64,000 bases of DNA from Echinarachnius parma (Eukaryota > Echinodermata > Echinoidea > Clypeasteroida > Echinarachniidae). The translations under genes and the position numbers were made by a program. The notes beneath the pieces are model-generated. The model saw only the letters and a program-made list of their open reading frames with translations, was not told the origin of the DNA and searched no databases. The stretch's first letter is position 1. Each line of letters opens with the position of its first letter. The DNA lies in NCBI GenBank assembly GCA_037951105.1, contig JBAMJV010003232.1:124001-188000 (forward strand), in the 5' to 3' direction. Positions 9,961 through 24,300 of this stretch are shown in pieces.

Positions 9961-10350
9961 CATAGGCGTAAGAGGCGGGGATAGGGGGCTGCGGCCCAGT
10001 GGAGTTTTGAAACCTTCGGCCAGTGGCAAACTACGCACCAGAAATTCGGGCAAAATCGTGTTGTATTCAGCAAATATATGTCAGTTTTGGGCAAAATAAC
10101 TTTTATATTCGGGCAAATCATATCATATTGGGGCAGAACCATATTAATTTCGGGCAGTATCATGTTCGAGCAAACTGTCCGTTTGAACTAAACCATCGGC
10201 ATCGAAGACATGTTACTTTTCCGGCAATAAAGAGAAGAGTACTTTTTTTCTTTCTTTCAATGCTCGCCAGGTGGAAATGAAAACATTCGGACAAAAGACT
10301 CACAGCCCCCCCCCCCCCCCCCCCCCCCCAGAAGAACATGTGCCCCTATA
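9960..10350 (+). mobile_element. Repeat B, copy 1, with internal GGGCAAAATCATAT-like array
   Basis: Begins 'cataggcgtaagaggcgggg'. It contains several degenerate units of about 26 bp around 'ttcgggcaaaatcgtgtt', 'ttgggcaaaataac', 'ttcgggcaaatcatatc' and 'ttggggcagaaccatatt', and ends after a 25-bp C-run (10305-10329) at 'gtgcccctat'. The same architecture occurs at 34645-35045. Confidence 0.65.
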
Positions 10351-10479
10351 AGAACGTCACGTTTGTAGGGGAAACTTTCCACCAATCACGTTTACTCACG
10401 GGGCCCTATCGATACAGTTCCTAAACTGATCGTCTCTTACGCCTGCCATTTATATCGTTATTATACTGTTATCGCTATG

Positions 10480-10990
10480 AAATTCGGTATCATACTAGTT
10501 TGTGTCGATCAAGACGATCAGTCGATCATACGCATTCGAACATCTACCGGTACTGTTCATGTAGCACGCGACCGACCGATATCGCGTCGACTAGTCGATA
10601 TATCGAGTACGAGATCGATCGAGATCGATCGCGAGATATCGAGAGAACTAGAGTATAGTACGGAGCGGGGAAATACTTGCTCGAAATTGCTCATCGCATT
10701 ATTTAACCATGCCCACGGAATTGGAATTAATATTTGGTCTATTGACATATGTAGCATATTCACCCAAACAACAGTGACATCAACCACTGGTGGAGCACGC
10801 GTGAGAACATTTTAACGTTATTTTAGACGATTTTTCTGATTCGCTGGAGCTCGAGCGGAGAAGTGACCCTGCGGCTGCAATCGACTCACCGGCCAACACC
10901 GGCGCGGCGAGGTAGCGAGGCGCGCTGTACCTGTCTACGTCTACCGGTAGTAAACAGCTGTTTGGTCTACCGTAACATTATTTTGTAGCG
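10480..10990. promoter_or_regulatory. CpG-rich region, candidate promoter of the phosphodiesterase gene
   Basis: This stretch is much richer in CG dinucleotides than its surroundings. It includes a TCGA/GATC-rich palindromic patch (10570-10660) and a GC-rich block 'ccggccaacaccggcgcggc' near 10889-10908. It lies about 0.9-1.4 kb upstream of the first coding exon. A non-coding first exon here, spliced to an acceptor shortly before 11872, would fit. That is inference, since no transcript evidence is available. Confidence 0.4.
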
Positions 10991-11871
10991 AGATGTCCCA
11001 AGACTCATCGGATTGTTTTTGCCTCTGCTGAAGTTATTTCTGTGAATGGCAGGGAATTAATTCGACTGGCAAAAAACCGCCCACATTATTTTTTTCCCCA
11101 AATGGATCATCAGTTGGATAACTAACACTCGACTCGTATCACTGAGACTGCGTGACACTGACACTCTTGCCAAGCTGACGTGAGGTAGATATAGAAAGCC
11201 TGGCTGCACTGCCCTGGTCCTTACCATAGCCTGCCCCTGGACCGGGCCTAGCCTTTGTGTGCATTCACTTTGCCTCAGTTCTCAGGCTCAACTCAGCGGT
11301 GGATGCATGATTTTGAACCTGGATCCCAGGTGTTGAGTCCAGGCATGGCATGGGCATGGCCATGGGGACTGAAATCTAATCTCTCACATTTGTTTGGCCT
11401 CATCCTTGAATTTGATGGAACATGCATGCTAGTTGAGTAGTTCTGAGCCTGAAATGAAGGTCAAAGACAATCATTCAAAGACAAAGTGATTGACTTAGAC
11501 TAAGTTAAGTCTGTTTTAAGGATTGAGTGGATGTTTGACTTTGAGTATCAGCAGACAGGATTTTATTTAAAAAAAGATACCAGGCATGACCATATTTCGT
11601 TTGGATGAAATTTGTCAACTTTAAATTTCAACCATGTCATGTGCATAATTTTCAAAACAGGTAAATGTTTCAAGTGAACATGATGTCATTGTCATTGCTG
11701 ATTAACTGTGTTTGTGAACAGACATTAATGAAATACTAAGAAGTAAGATGGTCTAGATCTAGACTTTTGGATGATGCTGCAATAACATGCAAAGTTTCTT
11801 CACCAATTTACTGAGTGACGTGTAGTGATTTTTTTCTCCTCAAACTGACTTGCATTTGAAGAAGATCTACA
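10991..11871 (+). other. Upstream flank / possible 5' UTR of the phosphodiesterase gene
   Basis: No repeat is recognised. A T-rich tract at 11829-11838 followed by 'gcatttgaag' (about 11852-11861) could be a splice acceptor for a 5' UTR exon. The initiation context is favourable (A at -3, G at +4 around the ATG at 11872). Confidence 0.4.
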
Positions 11872-12341
11872 ATGGCTACTGCATCGAATAACGTAACAAG
11901 AGAGGAGGTTGAAAAATACATTGATGCTCATCGGGATATTGCAACAGACATTTTTGTTGCAAAAGCGACGCCAGAAATGGTGGACAAGTGGCTATCAAAA
12001 CATGCAAACTCGATTCACAAGCATTCATCAGAACCTCATCACCCTCAACCTCATGAAGTCACATCATGGCCAGATGTATCTCTGAAATACCATGAGAAAG
12101 GAGTGTTCCAGTCAATACGAAAGTCACTGAATATATCAAGTGGCAAATCTTTGAGACACTTGTTGTCTCCAAGAAAGAGGAAGTCAACGCTGAAGCGGAA
12201 TAAGTCTGCCCTGAGACAACTGGATGAGAAAGAACTCTTCATGGAACTGATCAGGGACATTGCGGATGAACTGGATCTGAACACTTTATGCCACAAAATT
12301 CTGATGAATGTTAGCATACTAACAAATGGGGACAGATGCAG
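11872..12341 (+). CDS. Phosphodiesterase coding exon 1
   Basis: 470 nt: start codon, 156 codons plus two bases (phase 2). The donor is 'gcag|gtaaga'. It encodes the N-terminal helix region, a His-rich patch (49-61), a basic linker ([11 protein letters not shown], 101-111) and the first GAF-A helix and strand, up to GDRC. The frame would run only one more codon into the intron before a stop, so the splice is required. The junction codon with exon 2 becomes serine, giving the family block CSLFLV. Confidence 0.9.
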
Positions 12342-15300
12342 GTAAGAATGACATAGGATAGGGTTGGCAGAAATCATTTGTAAATAGTTTCACCTATCAG
12401 AGCACAGTAATAATAAAGATTCACGATTAATCGTACAACCAATTAATTGATCGTACAATCAATTGATCAATCGTACGATTAATCATTAATCATTAATCTT
12501 TATGTTACGGGGCCCAGAGCTGATCAGGGCCATTCTTTGAAAAGTGAACCTTTTTTGGAAAAAATGAAGTTTGTTTTTTCAGTAGTTTTATTCCATTATT
12601 GGAAAGATCAGTGTCCAAGGTTTCATGAAATACATTTTTTTTTTTTTTTTAGAAAATTTCTTAGAAAAATTAATAAATTTTCATATTTCAATATTCAAAT
12701 AAAAATCATAACTAAAAAAATAATCAAGCTAGCTCATTCCTTTTATTCTCCTGTACATGATGATACCAATTTTGTGACAATTTAACTTCATATTACTATC
12801 TAAACCTAATATTTGTAATATTCCTATTTCCATTCACATTGTACATGTCACACACGTGACCACCCCAAAATGTCACACACATGACCCAGACATCCGTACA
12901 TAATAACGTGCATTAAAAAACAACCGTTTGAGATCATTTTAATTTTTCACCATTTTCTTACTTACATATATATATCAGTTGTCTGATACTAATATGAACA
13001 TTTTAGCTTTTCATATTTCACAGGATTTCCAAAATGAAATTGAGTTAAATTTGTTTTCTTCAAAAGTGCTCCCGTGCAAAGTCACACACGTGACCGATGC
13101 CATTTGACCTCTGTCCTTGGGCAACGTAATCCTAATAAAATCTTTTGTGTTACATATTTATAAAAGACTTCAACATATGCAAGTCATTATATGAAATTCA
13201 CATCACCATACCTCCTATACTTACTAAAATATTTATAAGCATCCAATGTCAGAATTTTTCATATTTTGGGTCACACAAGTGACCAAGAATGGCCCATCAT
13301 CACTTTTAATTGTATTAGTTTACATTTATTGTTTACTGAACTTTTAGTATTCGAAGTATTATTGTACAAGTAATACTATGTACAAGTGTATTATTTGTCA
13401 TTAAACCATCGTTAGGTGCTTAAAAATTGTTCATTGATCTGTGTGGAGCTAAACTTGTATTAATCCATTGATACATGTAGAAATTGAGACTACTTTTTAT
13501 TTTGTAGCAACATTTATTTTCAAGTCAAATTTAATGATGTTCTATGACCTTTACGTACAGCAAATATTCCACGTCTACATATTATCTGGGGTAGATTGTA
13601 AAGTATTGTGTTTCAGTCTCAAGTTGTCCGCATAATGTTATTGGACTCGAAAAAGCTAAAACTGAAAACAATGAGTCCCCCCGGGGGACCAATGAGCAGA
13701 ACGGCTGGTATTTAGGATTGGGGGGAGGGGGGGGGGGGGGGGGGGGAGTCTATGAAACGGCTGATATTTAATCTTGGGAGTCTGCAGAACAGCCGATATT
13801 CAGAATTTTGGGGGTCTGCGGAACAACAAAATTTAGCTGAAAAAGGAGGTCTTGAGTGGGGTGCATACCTATAGTGCCAGGTATAAGAACAGGCCCAATA
13901 AGAAGTACCTCCCCCCCCCCCCCCCCCGGATTAAACAGTCCTGAGAAAAAATAAGAACAATGATTGTATGATTTTAAAAGGAAAATGGCTGGAAGAAAAA
14001 AAATAAAAAAAAGAAGTTTCAATTCACCAAGAAAACAAAACTGATATTTAAATTTTGTTTATCTGGTATTCTAGCTCTGGCTTTTCAGAATGTAGTGTTA
14101 ATGTGAGTGGGAACACATTGTTACATGTATAGTGTCAAATGTGAATAAAACAAATTGTTTACATGCAGACAAAATAAGTAGGGCTGAGTCCAAACGGATG
14201 GATATTCGATATCCGACCGTGAAGGTCGGATACCGGATACAAATTTTCGGATACGAGTATCCGGAAAAAAAAGAAAAAAAAAAGAATTTTTTTAAATTTT
14301 ATTTTTTTATTTATTTATTATTATTATTATTTTTTTTAAATCCCCATTCGATTGATTCGATCAGAAAATGGCTCATTGAACCCTGCTTATCTATTGCTTA
14401 AGTTAAAAGTAAAGGTATTTTACATAAATTACAAATAAACAAAACAAATAATAAACCAAAGGTAAGAGGATTAATATACAAGTGGTATAGTGAGAGCCAA
14501 ATTTAGAAGAATATATGAAGAGATATCGAAATCTTTCATCTTGACAGCAGTTTGTACACTAACATCGCACTGTCCTGCCGATTAAAAAACGGACAGAATA
14601 TTTATATCGGATAAAAAAATTAAAAAAAACAAAAAAAGATTTTTAAATTTTATTTATTTATTTATTTATTTTCGGATATTCGATATCCGACCGTATTTAC
14701 ACGACTCATATTCGGTTTTCAAAATATTCGATTTGACTCGGCACTAAAAATAAGACATTCAACATGTCAATTCGGTGGGCTTTTCAGTGCTAGTTCCCCT
14801 CAAGGGTAATAATAATGCACTTAGAAACATCGTATTAAGCGCTATATAAATGTAATATACTTTGTATTATTATTATGTACTTGCATGACGATGAATTAAA
14901 CATTTTCAAATTGTGCATTTATTAGAATACAAGGTGTTTTCAATTCGGTAGATTCACAATACAGTGCGCCACCTATCGGTTGCAGCGGACAGGCCAATTT
15001 CCAACTTCGGGGTCGACATCACAGTACATGTGGATGTGGTTGTGGCAAGATTGGTAGAGCGCGCGCTTTCCGATCATGAGATCCCGAGTTCGAACCCTGC
15101 CCACTGCCTTTGTCCTTCAGCAAGACAATTTATCCACAATTGCTGCTCTCTACCCAGGTGTATAAATGGGTACCATGGTCGGGTGTTAATTAGCCTGTAG
15201 CGCCATCATCAGTGGCAGCTTGGCTAGTATGCTCCCTGGGGAGTTGAGAAAGTATGCAATATCATTGTGTTTGTTTGAAATGTACCTGTTGACCATGGGT

Positions 15301-18300
15301 AATTATAATTAAATAATTATTTAAGTGCTTAGAGGCTCTTTGCAAATTGCGCTATATAAATGTCTATTATTATTATTATATTACAGCCTAGCACCATTGA
15401 GCTGTATACGGCCTTATATTTCGATGTCGACCATTTCCCATGAGGCATTGCGGATTTCGGCCTGTCGCTGCAACCGATAGGTGGCGCACTGTATTGTGAA
15501 TCCACCGAATTGTCAGCCTTCATGCAACAGCGCTCTTTGAATTATTAAAAGGATGCAATGTAATGGCATCCTAATGTAATGGCACCAAGGATTTCTCAAA
15601 AGATGGCTAGTAGTACAGTAGCTTTCACTATCTGAACGCATACACTGTAATGCGCTATGTTCGGTTTGAAATATGTCAGAAATTGTAAATATCTTCTTTA
15701 ATGTGAAAATGTGAAAAAATGATGGTTCACAATTTAAAAATATGCTGACTCTCATATATGGTAATGTATGAAAAATAGAATACTAAAACAGTACTTACTC
15801 TTTATTCATGGATTAACATGAAATTCTGAATTAAGCGTTGATTTGTTTCTCACTACAATCAAGCATTACATGGTATCATGTTCTCCCAGTATTGTGTACA
15901 GTGCTCTAAGTCAGAGGGGATTGTACTTCCTGAACAGCTGATAGGGAAATTACCTGCAAATGACTTCTGGGGAAAACAGGCCAGTTGTGAAATGAGATTG
16001 ATCATTATCTGCAAATGAGACGCTGTGAAAATATCATAATATTGTTAGAGTAGGATTGTTTAAAGGGACTTAGTAACATTGTCCAAATCCTCAAAATAAA
16101 TTTTTCATTCTAGCGGTTCCCTCATACCTTGTTGTATTCGTATTAACAATAAAATCACGGGACAGGTTTCGGTTTTTCAAATTTCCCTTTCATTACAAAG
16201 ATATGTACGATTGAAGTATTCAGATAAGAAAAACTCCGGGCGAGTTTTTCTTCTGTGTACAAAGTGAGTGCAGTGAGTTATTGAATATCACTTTGCATTA
16301 TTGCTCATTACTTGGCCATGCAATGTCCATTTGACTTGAAATTTTCACACAATACCCTGTGGACATATGAGATAACAATAATATACATTGCATCAACCAT
16401 TCATTACTTTTTGCACATGTCAACAAAGTTACTAGATCCCTTTAATGTTCACAGCTTTTGTGATGTACATACGGTATACTCATACTGTGTATTACAGAGT
16501 AACATAACTTAGTACTAGTAGGACATATTTTAATTTGGTACATTGATTGTGATCAAAATGAATAATGATCACTTTCTGAACCTATTCAGGACAGTAGGTT
16601 CTGAAATTAAATTTGAGCTGGGTCTTATGGAAAATACATGTGACACAAAAATTGAATCATCTTCAACGTGTAAAATAATGGCACTTTCTTGCTTTCATCC
16701 TGTTGTAATGTACACCCCCCAAAACAAATAAAATAAAAATTGTTCAGTTACGTCATACCACGTATACCGAGCTTAGACCATTTGAATGTAGAGCAAGTCA
16801 TACCAGTATAAATGTATGTATTCACACTTGCTGGCTGACTTACATTTTGTTGGAGCTGTTCCAGTTTAAAATACAGTACAAACAACATTTTGGTGTCACC
16901 TACATGTAATCGCTTCTAGCTCATTATTGACCCACTTTTGGGATACCATGACAACCATTCAGCTTTTAGCTGTTACTGATCATGTACTGGGGCTCAACAT
17001 ACGGTACACTGTCAGTTAGGAGAATATATACTGTACACTACATGTACGTTTCCTCTATTATTGCATTCAATTATTCAAAGCCTGTGCAGTATGCAGTATG
17101 TACATCTGCAGGTACAGGTACGACTGTCTGTTAAATTTAAAACAATACTCTATAAATCTTGTAGGGGAAACATTATGTACATCATTTCCTTATTAGCATT
17201 ATGCATTAACCCATTCAGGACTGGTCCAGGAAATACTCCAGCTGGGGTGTGGGATGGGGTCTATGGAGAATGCATGCATGATAAAATCCATCAGTCTTGA
17301 ATGGGTTAAATTACACAATGTCTGGTATGTAGCTGTATGACTGTCCAGTAAAACCATTCTCTTAATCTCTAGAGGCATGCAATTGCCACACTATTTGAGA
17401 CAACAACTTGTCTGTTTTTCCCCAAAATTTATACTTAGTAACATTCACATTCAAATATCTGCATGATACACAGACAATACGGTATATATATTTAAATTAT
17501 GAACATTAATGCATTAGATTTATTGAATTACTTGTAATTGTAAGTACTTTTGAGCCATAAAATTTTAACAAAATATAATGTAGGTCTTTAGTAGTTTGGG
17601 GGAGGGGAGTGCCAAGCCTCACGATGCCTTGGCAACACAATCTCGCCTGAAGTAGTAATATTATGGGTTTTGTTTTCCTTCTATTAACAGTCTGTTCCTG
17701 GTTCGAGGCACCAAAGATCACCGCTACCTGGTGTCCAAGCTGTTTGACGTGAACGAGAACTCCACGGTGGAGGATTCGCTGCACAGCGAGATTGACGAGA
17801 TCACCATCCCCTTTGGTCAGGGTATCGCGGGACACGTGGCCAACACCAAAGAGACAGTCAACATCAAGAATGCGTACGAGGTAAATGCAATGTGCTTTTT
17901 AATTTTAGGGTAGCCTAAATACGATGTCAACATCCAAGAATGGGTATGAGGTAAATGCAATCGGTTTTGCTTTTTAGGGTAGCCTGAACACTAAACGGAA
18001 GGATGAACTACCAAAACGGAAGGACATTCTAGTAGCCTGTCCTTCCTTCATATCCTTCTGTAGCTGTCCATCAGTCAGTACCATTTGTGTCATGTATGAT
18101 TGTTATATGAAGTCCACAGACTCTTTGATAGATTCTCTGTGTGTAAGTGACACCTTGTTTAAAGGGGAAGCCAATCGCTGGCATTTTTGCTTACTGTTGA
18201 TGATAAATTGATATTTCCTGTCACTTCTAGTCCTATATTTCCTATTGGGTATCACTAAATATGGAAATAATCAATGTTTTTTAAGACCACTACCATCTGT

Positions 18301-21300
18301 TTTGACTTGACCACTGGATGCTGAGTGCCATGTTTTTTTTTCCAGTCATGTTGCCTTCTCCCTGTAATTGTAAGATAATGACAATATTGAAGAAAAAAAA
18401 CACATTCCAAATCATGTGTATAATATGAAATCTGTCAGTGAAGTGTTTCTAAATTATAACCTGTAGACAATTAAATACATTTTAGTAATTACATCCCATT
18501 GAATTGGAATGAAAGAACTGACAATAGGCCCAGGATTATAAATTGAAATGAACATCTATAACTTAAATAGTTGTTAAAATGGAGAAAACATGGTTCCATG
18601 CTTTAAACAGTGCTTTTCCTCCTGCAACATTACGGGCCAAATTAATCTGTTAAATTATTCATTACAAAGTGGTTAACGATTCAATCTTTTTTTGCGGAGC
18701 TGTCGATGCTGCAGATTTATTCAGCAGATAACCTTTTTGCACATTTCAATTTATCCATAGGTCTAGATCTGACATTTCAAAATGTCATTACATGTAATAT
18801 TTTTCTTAAATGCACTTCAATAATGTTCCTAAAATGTCTGGTTGTGTTGAGGATCAGGGCCATGGAGAAAACTATTTCTTACGGTCAGATAATTGTATTT
18901 ATTGTCGTTCAGTACGTCACAACTGTACAACATCTAGACATCTGTTTATAGAAACAGCTTTTACCATTTTGACTACATGTGTTGAACCGTGTTGTACAGT
19001 ACCATATTATGGACTTCAGCTTTAACACGTTCAGGACTGATCTCAAAAGTTCTCGCCTGTAGTCTAAATGGAGAATATGTGTATGTTATCCAAATAATAA
19101 ATTGTCTTGAATGGTTTGAACAAATAGATTTATAGTATGTTGTAAATTCAAATACGGTACATGAATGAGTTATTGTGTGTTTGTACACATTTTGAATTGG
19201 TTTGAAATGTGAAGTTCAAATGGAGGAATGTACAATTTTCTTATCTTGCCAAATACTTTCTAGTTAATTGAGGGTTGCCAGCTAATTTCCAGCAATTGCA
19301 AGAATTCTGTTTTGTTTTTTCTTCGAAAAATCTCCAGGTAGAAAGCCAAATTTCCACCTCTTTCTTTTTGTTATCTTTTCTGTGCTAAACTAACATTTGA
19401 CTTGCCCAAGGCCAGCAGGCCAATGTTCATGTTGAGCTGTACAGCAAAGTTTTAACATTTCAAAATGGAGACAACAAACAAAACAACAATAAAAACAACA
19501 CTAAAAGTGTGAGATAAGTTGACATTTTGTAGTCAGCGAGCTTCAAATTGAAAAATCAGTCTAATAAAAAATAATACAGATAACATTTTGCAATGGATGA
19601 AGTTACAGTAATTTAATGGCACCATGAAACCTATACTCAGGAAATTAGATTGCATACTCTGCTAATAACTTGGTAGCCATAAATCAAATTTCTTGCAGAC
19701 AAACAGTGACTTTGCCCATGGATGTTGCTTGATAAAGAAAATTTCAAGGATGCCCGATTTCCCCTGGGACAATAATTCTGAGCGTTGATGAATGATTTAC
19801 GATAGCTTTCATAAATGTGATGATTTGTTACACTCATGCTGTGTGTACAAAAAATAACCTTATCATAATGTTAGACAAATATATGTTATACTCCGAAATG
19901 ATTTATAGCATAGCCTTATTACTTATTCCAAAAATGATTCTATAAATTCATATTTGTATGTTCAACAAATCTGACAGTGAATAAGCATTTCATTAAACAT
20001 ACTTGAGCTTTTGGATTTAATAAGTTGATAATAAACTATTAACTTATAATTGCACACTTAATTAAATTACAACGCCATCACTTTTTATAATTCGTCAGAA
20101 AGAAATATGTAAACATTAAATTTCATTTTGTAGGTACTGCAGTGTACTAAACTACATCAATGAGCACTTGCCCGATATCCTAAACCATTTGGGGAAGTAT
20201 TTTATTTGGAAAACAAGGAAAATATATCCCTTTTTAGTGGGCATACAAACTCTGCAAAATAAGTCAAAATAAATGTTTTTAAAGCAAAATGTTTTATTTG
20301 GGCCAGTTTTATGCTTGCCCCAAAAGGCAAGTCACTGGTCCAGAAATACAGTTTCAGTGAATTAAAAATGCAGTCAAACCAGTCTAAAGAAAACCACCCA
20401 GCGGAGACACTAAAAGTGGTCTTTATGAGCAGACAGTCTTTACAGACTGGTTCAGTTTACGTACATGCAACCTACCTTTTTTTAGGGAAATAAGAATAAT
20501 GGTAGTAAATATATAATCCATTGCGGATATAGTATCGGAAATAATATCGCTAGTGATATTCGTTTGTCTCGCAATGTATGTACCATACATTGCGAGACAA
20601 ACGAATATCACTAGCGATATTATTTCCGATAAGAATAATGGTGTTTATAAATAGGAGGTGGTCTTTATAGACAGGTGGTCTTTATAGACAGGAGGTCCAT
20701 AGAGCAGGTTTTTATTGTATCATTACATGTATTGATAGATTGCACACTTCCTACTATCACATTAATGTTCACCAGTCTATAGTTCTCATTTATATGGAGA
20801 CACAAAACGCTAGTGGTCTCCATGATCTGAGCAGGTCTTTATAGACAGGTTCATTTACATGTGTAAACTACTTTCAAGGGAAATAGGAGAATTGATCTTG
20901 TGGAGTGGAGGTATATGTGTGCATGAATGCCATTGTAAATATGAATCAGTCATCAGCTCAGATCATGGGATGGCAGGGAATAATTTTCCTCCTCAAATCT
21001 GATTAGCAATTTCAGCCGATGGATAAATATTTCAAATGAAATTCTGTACACTTCTATGGAAGAAAACTGCTACACAAAAGATATTTTGTATAGCAGTCAT
21101 GCATAATAAATTGCGATGCGATACCAGGAAAATTATTCCCTGGGATGGTCAAGATGACTTAATAATTGATCGGTGGGGAATGGACGCTAATGACGTGATT
21201 AGATCTTCTTCACCCAACACAGATTTGTTTGACACCCAACCTATTGATCAATGGTAGTCTGTGTCTGCCAATTAGCATGCTTCAAATTTTCCTGTTCAGC

Positions 21301-24300
21301 TCTCTCTAGTGTGCATGGACATCCAGAATGAATATATACAGTGTGCAGTAACCATGCAGTTCAGTGAAGAAGAACAAATGGGCGCGTAGGGCGAATTAGA
21401 CACTGAAATGTCAAAAAGGGCCCAGAGAATCATAAAAGAGCCCCCCCAAAAAATTTGTAGAGAGTTCAATGTGAAAACAAATTTTAGAGCGCTATTTTCA
21501 TGCAGGCAAAGTTGGAAAGTAGCCCCTTTTTTTCCCCCTGATGCAGTTCGATGATTTGGTAGTTGCATGCATTTTCCACAGACCACAGACTGCATATTTT
21601 GGAGACCACTCCTGATAGGGTTAATATCTGTGACCATAGTAATGTGTGCAAACATGCGGCGATGGTGGCGATGGTTAATTGAAAGACGATACATTGTGTG
21701 GATGTGTAGTCAAATGTACATTTTTTTTTACAATGTTGTACACAAAATTTGCCTACATTGAAGGTACATGTATAAATCCTAATTTAAGATTATCTCTTTC
21801 AACATATAAATCAAAACAATTGATTTACATTGGGGAAATATAATGACTACAGAGTTTTGCTTCATCATAGAATCCTTTAATAAATGACCTGTTTTTGTCT
21901 GTTCATGCATACATTTTCTTTTGCTTAGAACTTATTTTAAACAGACAGTATAAACATGTAAACATGACTGGTTCACTACACAATGTGAATTAATTGATGC
22001 ACCACAAAAGTATTGAATTGCTGTAAACAGACAATTGATATCTATTAAAGTAGAAATTCAAAGGGAATATAATCAAGTTATTATGGTTTATTTTATGATA
22101 GAATGAGTTATTAAAGCAATTTGTGCAGTTAACAAGTCATGAAAGTGTTCAGTTTCATGTTTTATGAAAATAAAATTTTAGTGAATTGACCCTCCCCTTT
22201 ACCATGAAATCGGCACAGCAAAGTGGCTCTGTGCGTGACGTAAGAGCCGGGCTTTGCGCTCCCGACAGCTCTAGCTTGAACGGCGATCTACACGCAATTG
22301 TTCATAGAGTGGACGCAGTTCTACTCTCTCAAAAGGATTGAATATTTCCTGAATAATCAATATCTGACACACAGTTGTCCTCTCATGTCCTGAAACATAT
22401 CCTAATGTCAATATTCATGTCATTATTGGCATTGAAAAAGTGTCAATCTCCGTAAAATAACTGTTTACAACTCAATCCATTTTGCCCAATTGTTGTTCAT
22501 ATGTACACGGAGATAGTATGAAAAACAAATCTATTATAGCTGTGTTTCAAAAGAAAATTACCTAGTAGAATCATGTTCCGAGCTAGAATTGCCTTTGTTA
22601 ATTAACAATATATAATATTTCTTATCCATTTCAATATGTCAATAACTGGTAGAATAGTGTATTTCTCACCGTTTTGTTTTGGTTTTGTTTCGTTTCGTAA
22701 AAGTTTCGTCCATCGAGAAATACATGCAAGCGCACGATCGTATACCCGGCCGTATACTATGCATATTGTGTATGTTATTGAACTAAAAGTAGTTCCAAAC
22801 GTATGCGCTATATTCGAAGCTTTCTACAGTCCATACGATCACGATCTCGCTCTAGAATTACATCTGACAGTTCAATATGGATGAAGAATTTCAACAAAAC
22901 AGCTTGTTAATGCTAATGGACTTCGAAGTATCCGTGGAGGAGCAAGCTAGCTAGCTAACACGTGCACTCGTTTGTTTTTGATGCGCGCGCAGGAAATGTA
23001 AATCCGCCAGCGCTATCAGCCGTATAGGTAATGCGGCTGCCAATGCTCAGAGAAATCGCGGATGAATCGTAACAACACAGGAGATCGCGAATCTAATTCA
23101 CTCGACTTTTCAAGCTAAACCATGAAACTAGCCATGATAGATCGACTAAAGTAATAACTATTCTTCGTTTTTTAAAATTTCATTTGATTCATAATGATTA
23201 TTAACTGTTTGTTTCCATAATGGAAGTGGTACATTCTCCGTCTGATATGTCAAAGTGAAACTACATGTTGGTAAAAAATCTGTGCAGGCCTACTGCACGA
23301 CACAGTCGATAGTTTCCCCTTCTTTTTTCAACTTTTTTTGTCACAAACAATACATTTGTTGGAATATCATGATGAAAATATAAATGAGAAGCAAATTACA
23401 AACAATGTAGTATTATAATTTATTCTTGGTAAGGGAAAAATAGCACATAAGTTGAAGTTTGTCTTTCCAGCCTGGTATGTTATACGCTTATCTACATACA
23501 ACCGCGGCAGCCGCCTGGGCTTCCAGCCCGGTTCTTACGTCACAGCTAAAGGCCGTTTCGTGTAGCGATTGAGCGAATTTGTCCCTGGGAATAGGGTGAT
23601 GTTTTCACCCTAATTTCGCTTTTATGGACGCGTTATATTGTTTGAATGTCAGTCAAGCTCATTATATGGCTTATAAGCTTTCTGTAGATATGAATATCGT
23701 CATATTTAGGGGTTTTCTTTGATTTTCTCCTTTAATAATCCATTCACATGCAAGCCATGCATACAACATAATTTTCTTCTTCTGTACAGGTCTAAATAAA
23801 ACCATAATGTTCAAATCATATATAAAATACTGTTATAAAATACATTTACAGTATGCAGTTATAAAATGTTATAAAATACAGTAAATAAAAAACAACAACT
23901 CATATTTCTCATTTGTCCCTAGAGTATTCTCTAGGAAACATTCAAATTAGAAATTTCTTGGAATATTCATTTCATTAAATGATGTTGTCATGACAACCGA
24001 GATTAACAAGTGAATTGGGGAATTATTTTTAATGATCATGAATATAGAGCATACCCGATCTCTTCCTATAGGCCAAATAAAAATGCTTTCAATACATACA
24101 TGTACAAATTTTGAATTTATTTCTCATTTTAACATTTTCTTCTTTCTCAATTCCTAAAAGTACCAGACAACATGATTATTAGACATTTGTATGTATATTT
24201 TTAGACAATTATAGTCTGAACAACATTTCATTTTTTCCCCTCAAAATGAACTACCTTCAAGTTAAAATGTTTGTATTATGAGAGCAGGTCTGGGGTATGA

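Larger units (their letters stand above)
12342..17690 (+). other. Phosphodiesterase intron 1
   Basis: 5.35-kb intron in gtaaga...taacag form. Besides the elements listed separately (12410-12503, 12527-13295, 13676-13930, 14180-14746, 14810-14876, 14941-15512, 16060-16445 and 17206-17309), the rest is AT-rich sequence without recognisable coding content. 15513-16059 and 16446-17205 hold nothing that I can name. Confidence 0.85.

Noticed and set aside
10477..10815. 112-codon plus-strand frame upstream of the phosphodiesterase
   Set aside because: Composition is driven by a TCGA/GATC palindromic patch, there is no known domain, and an overlapping minus-strand frame is equally long.
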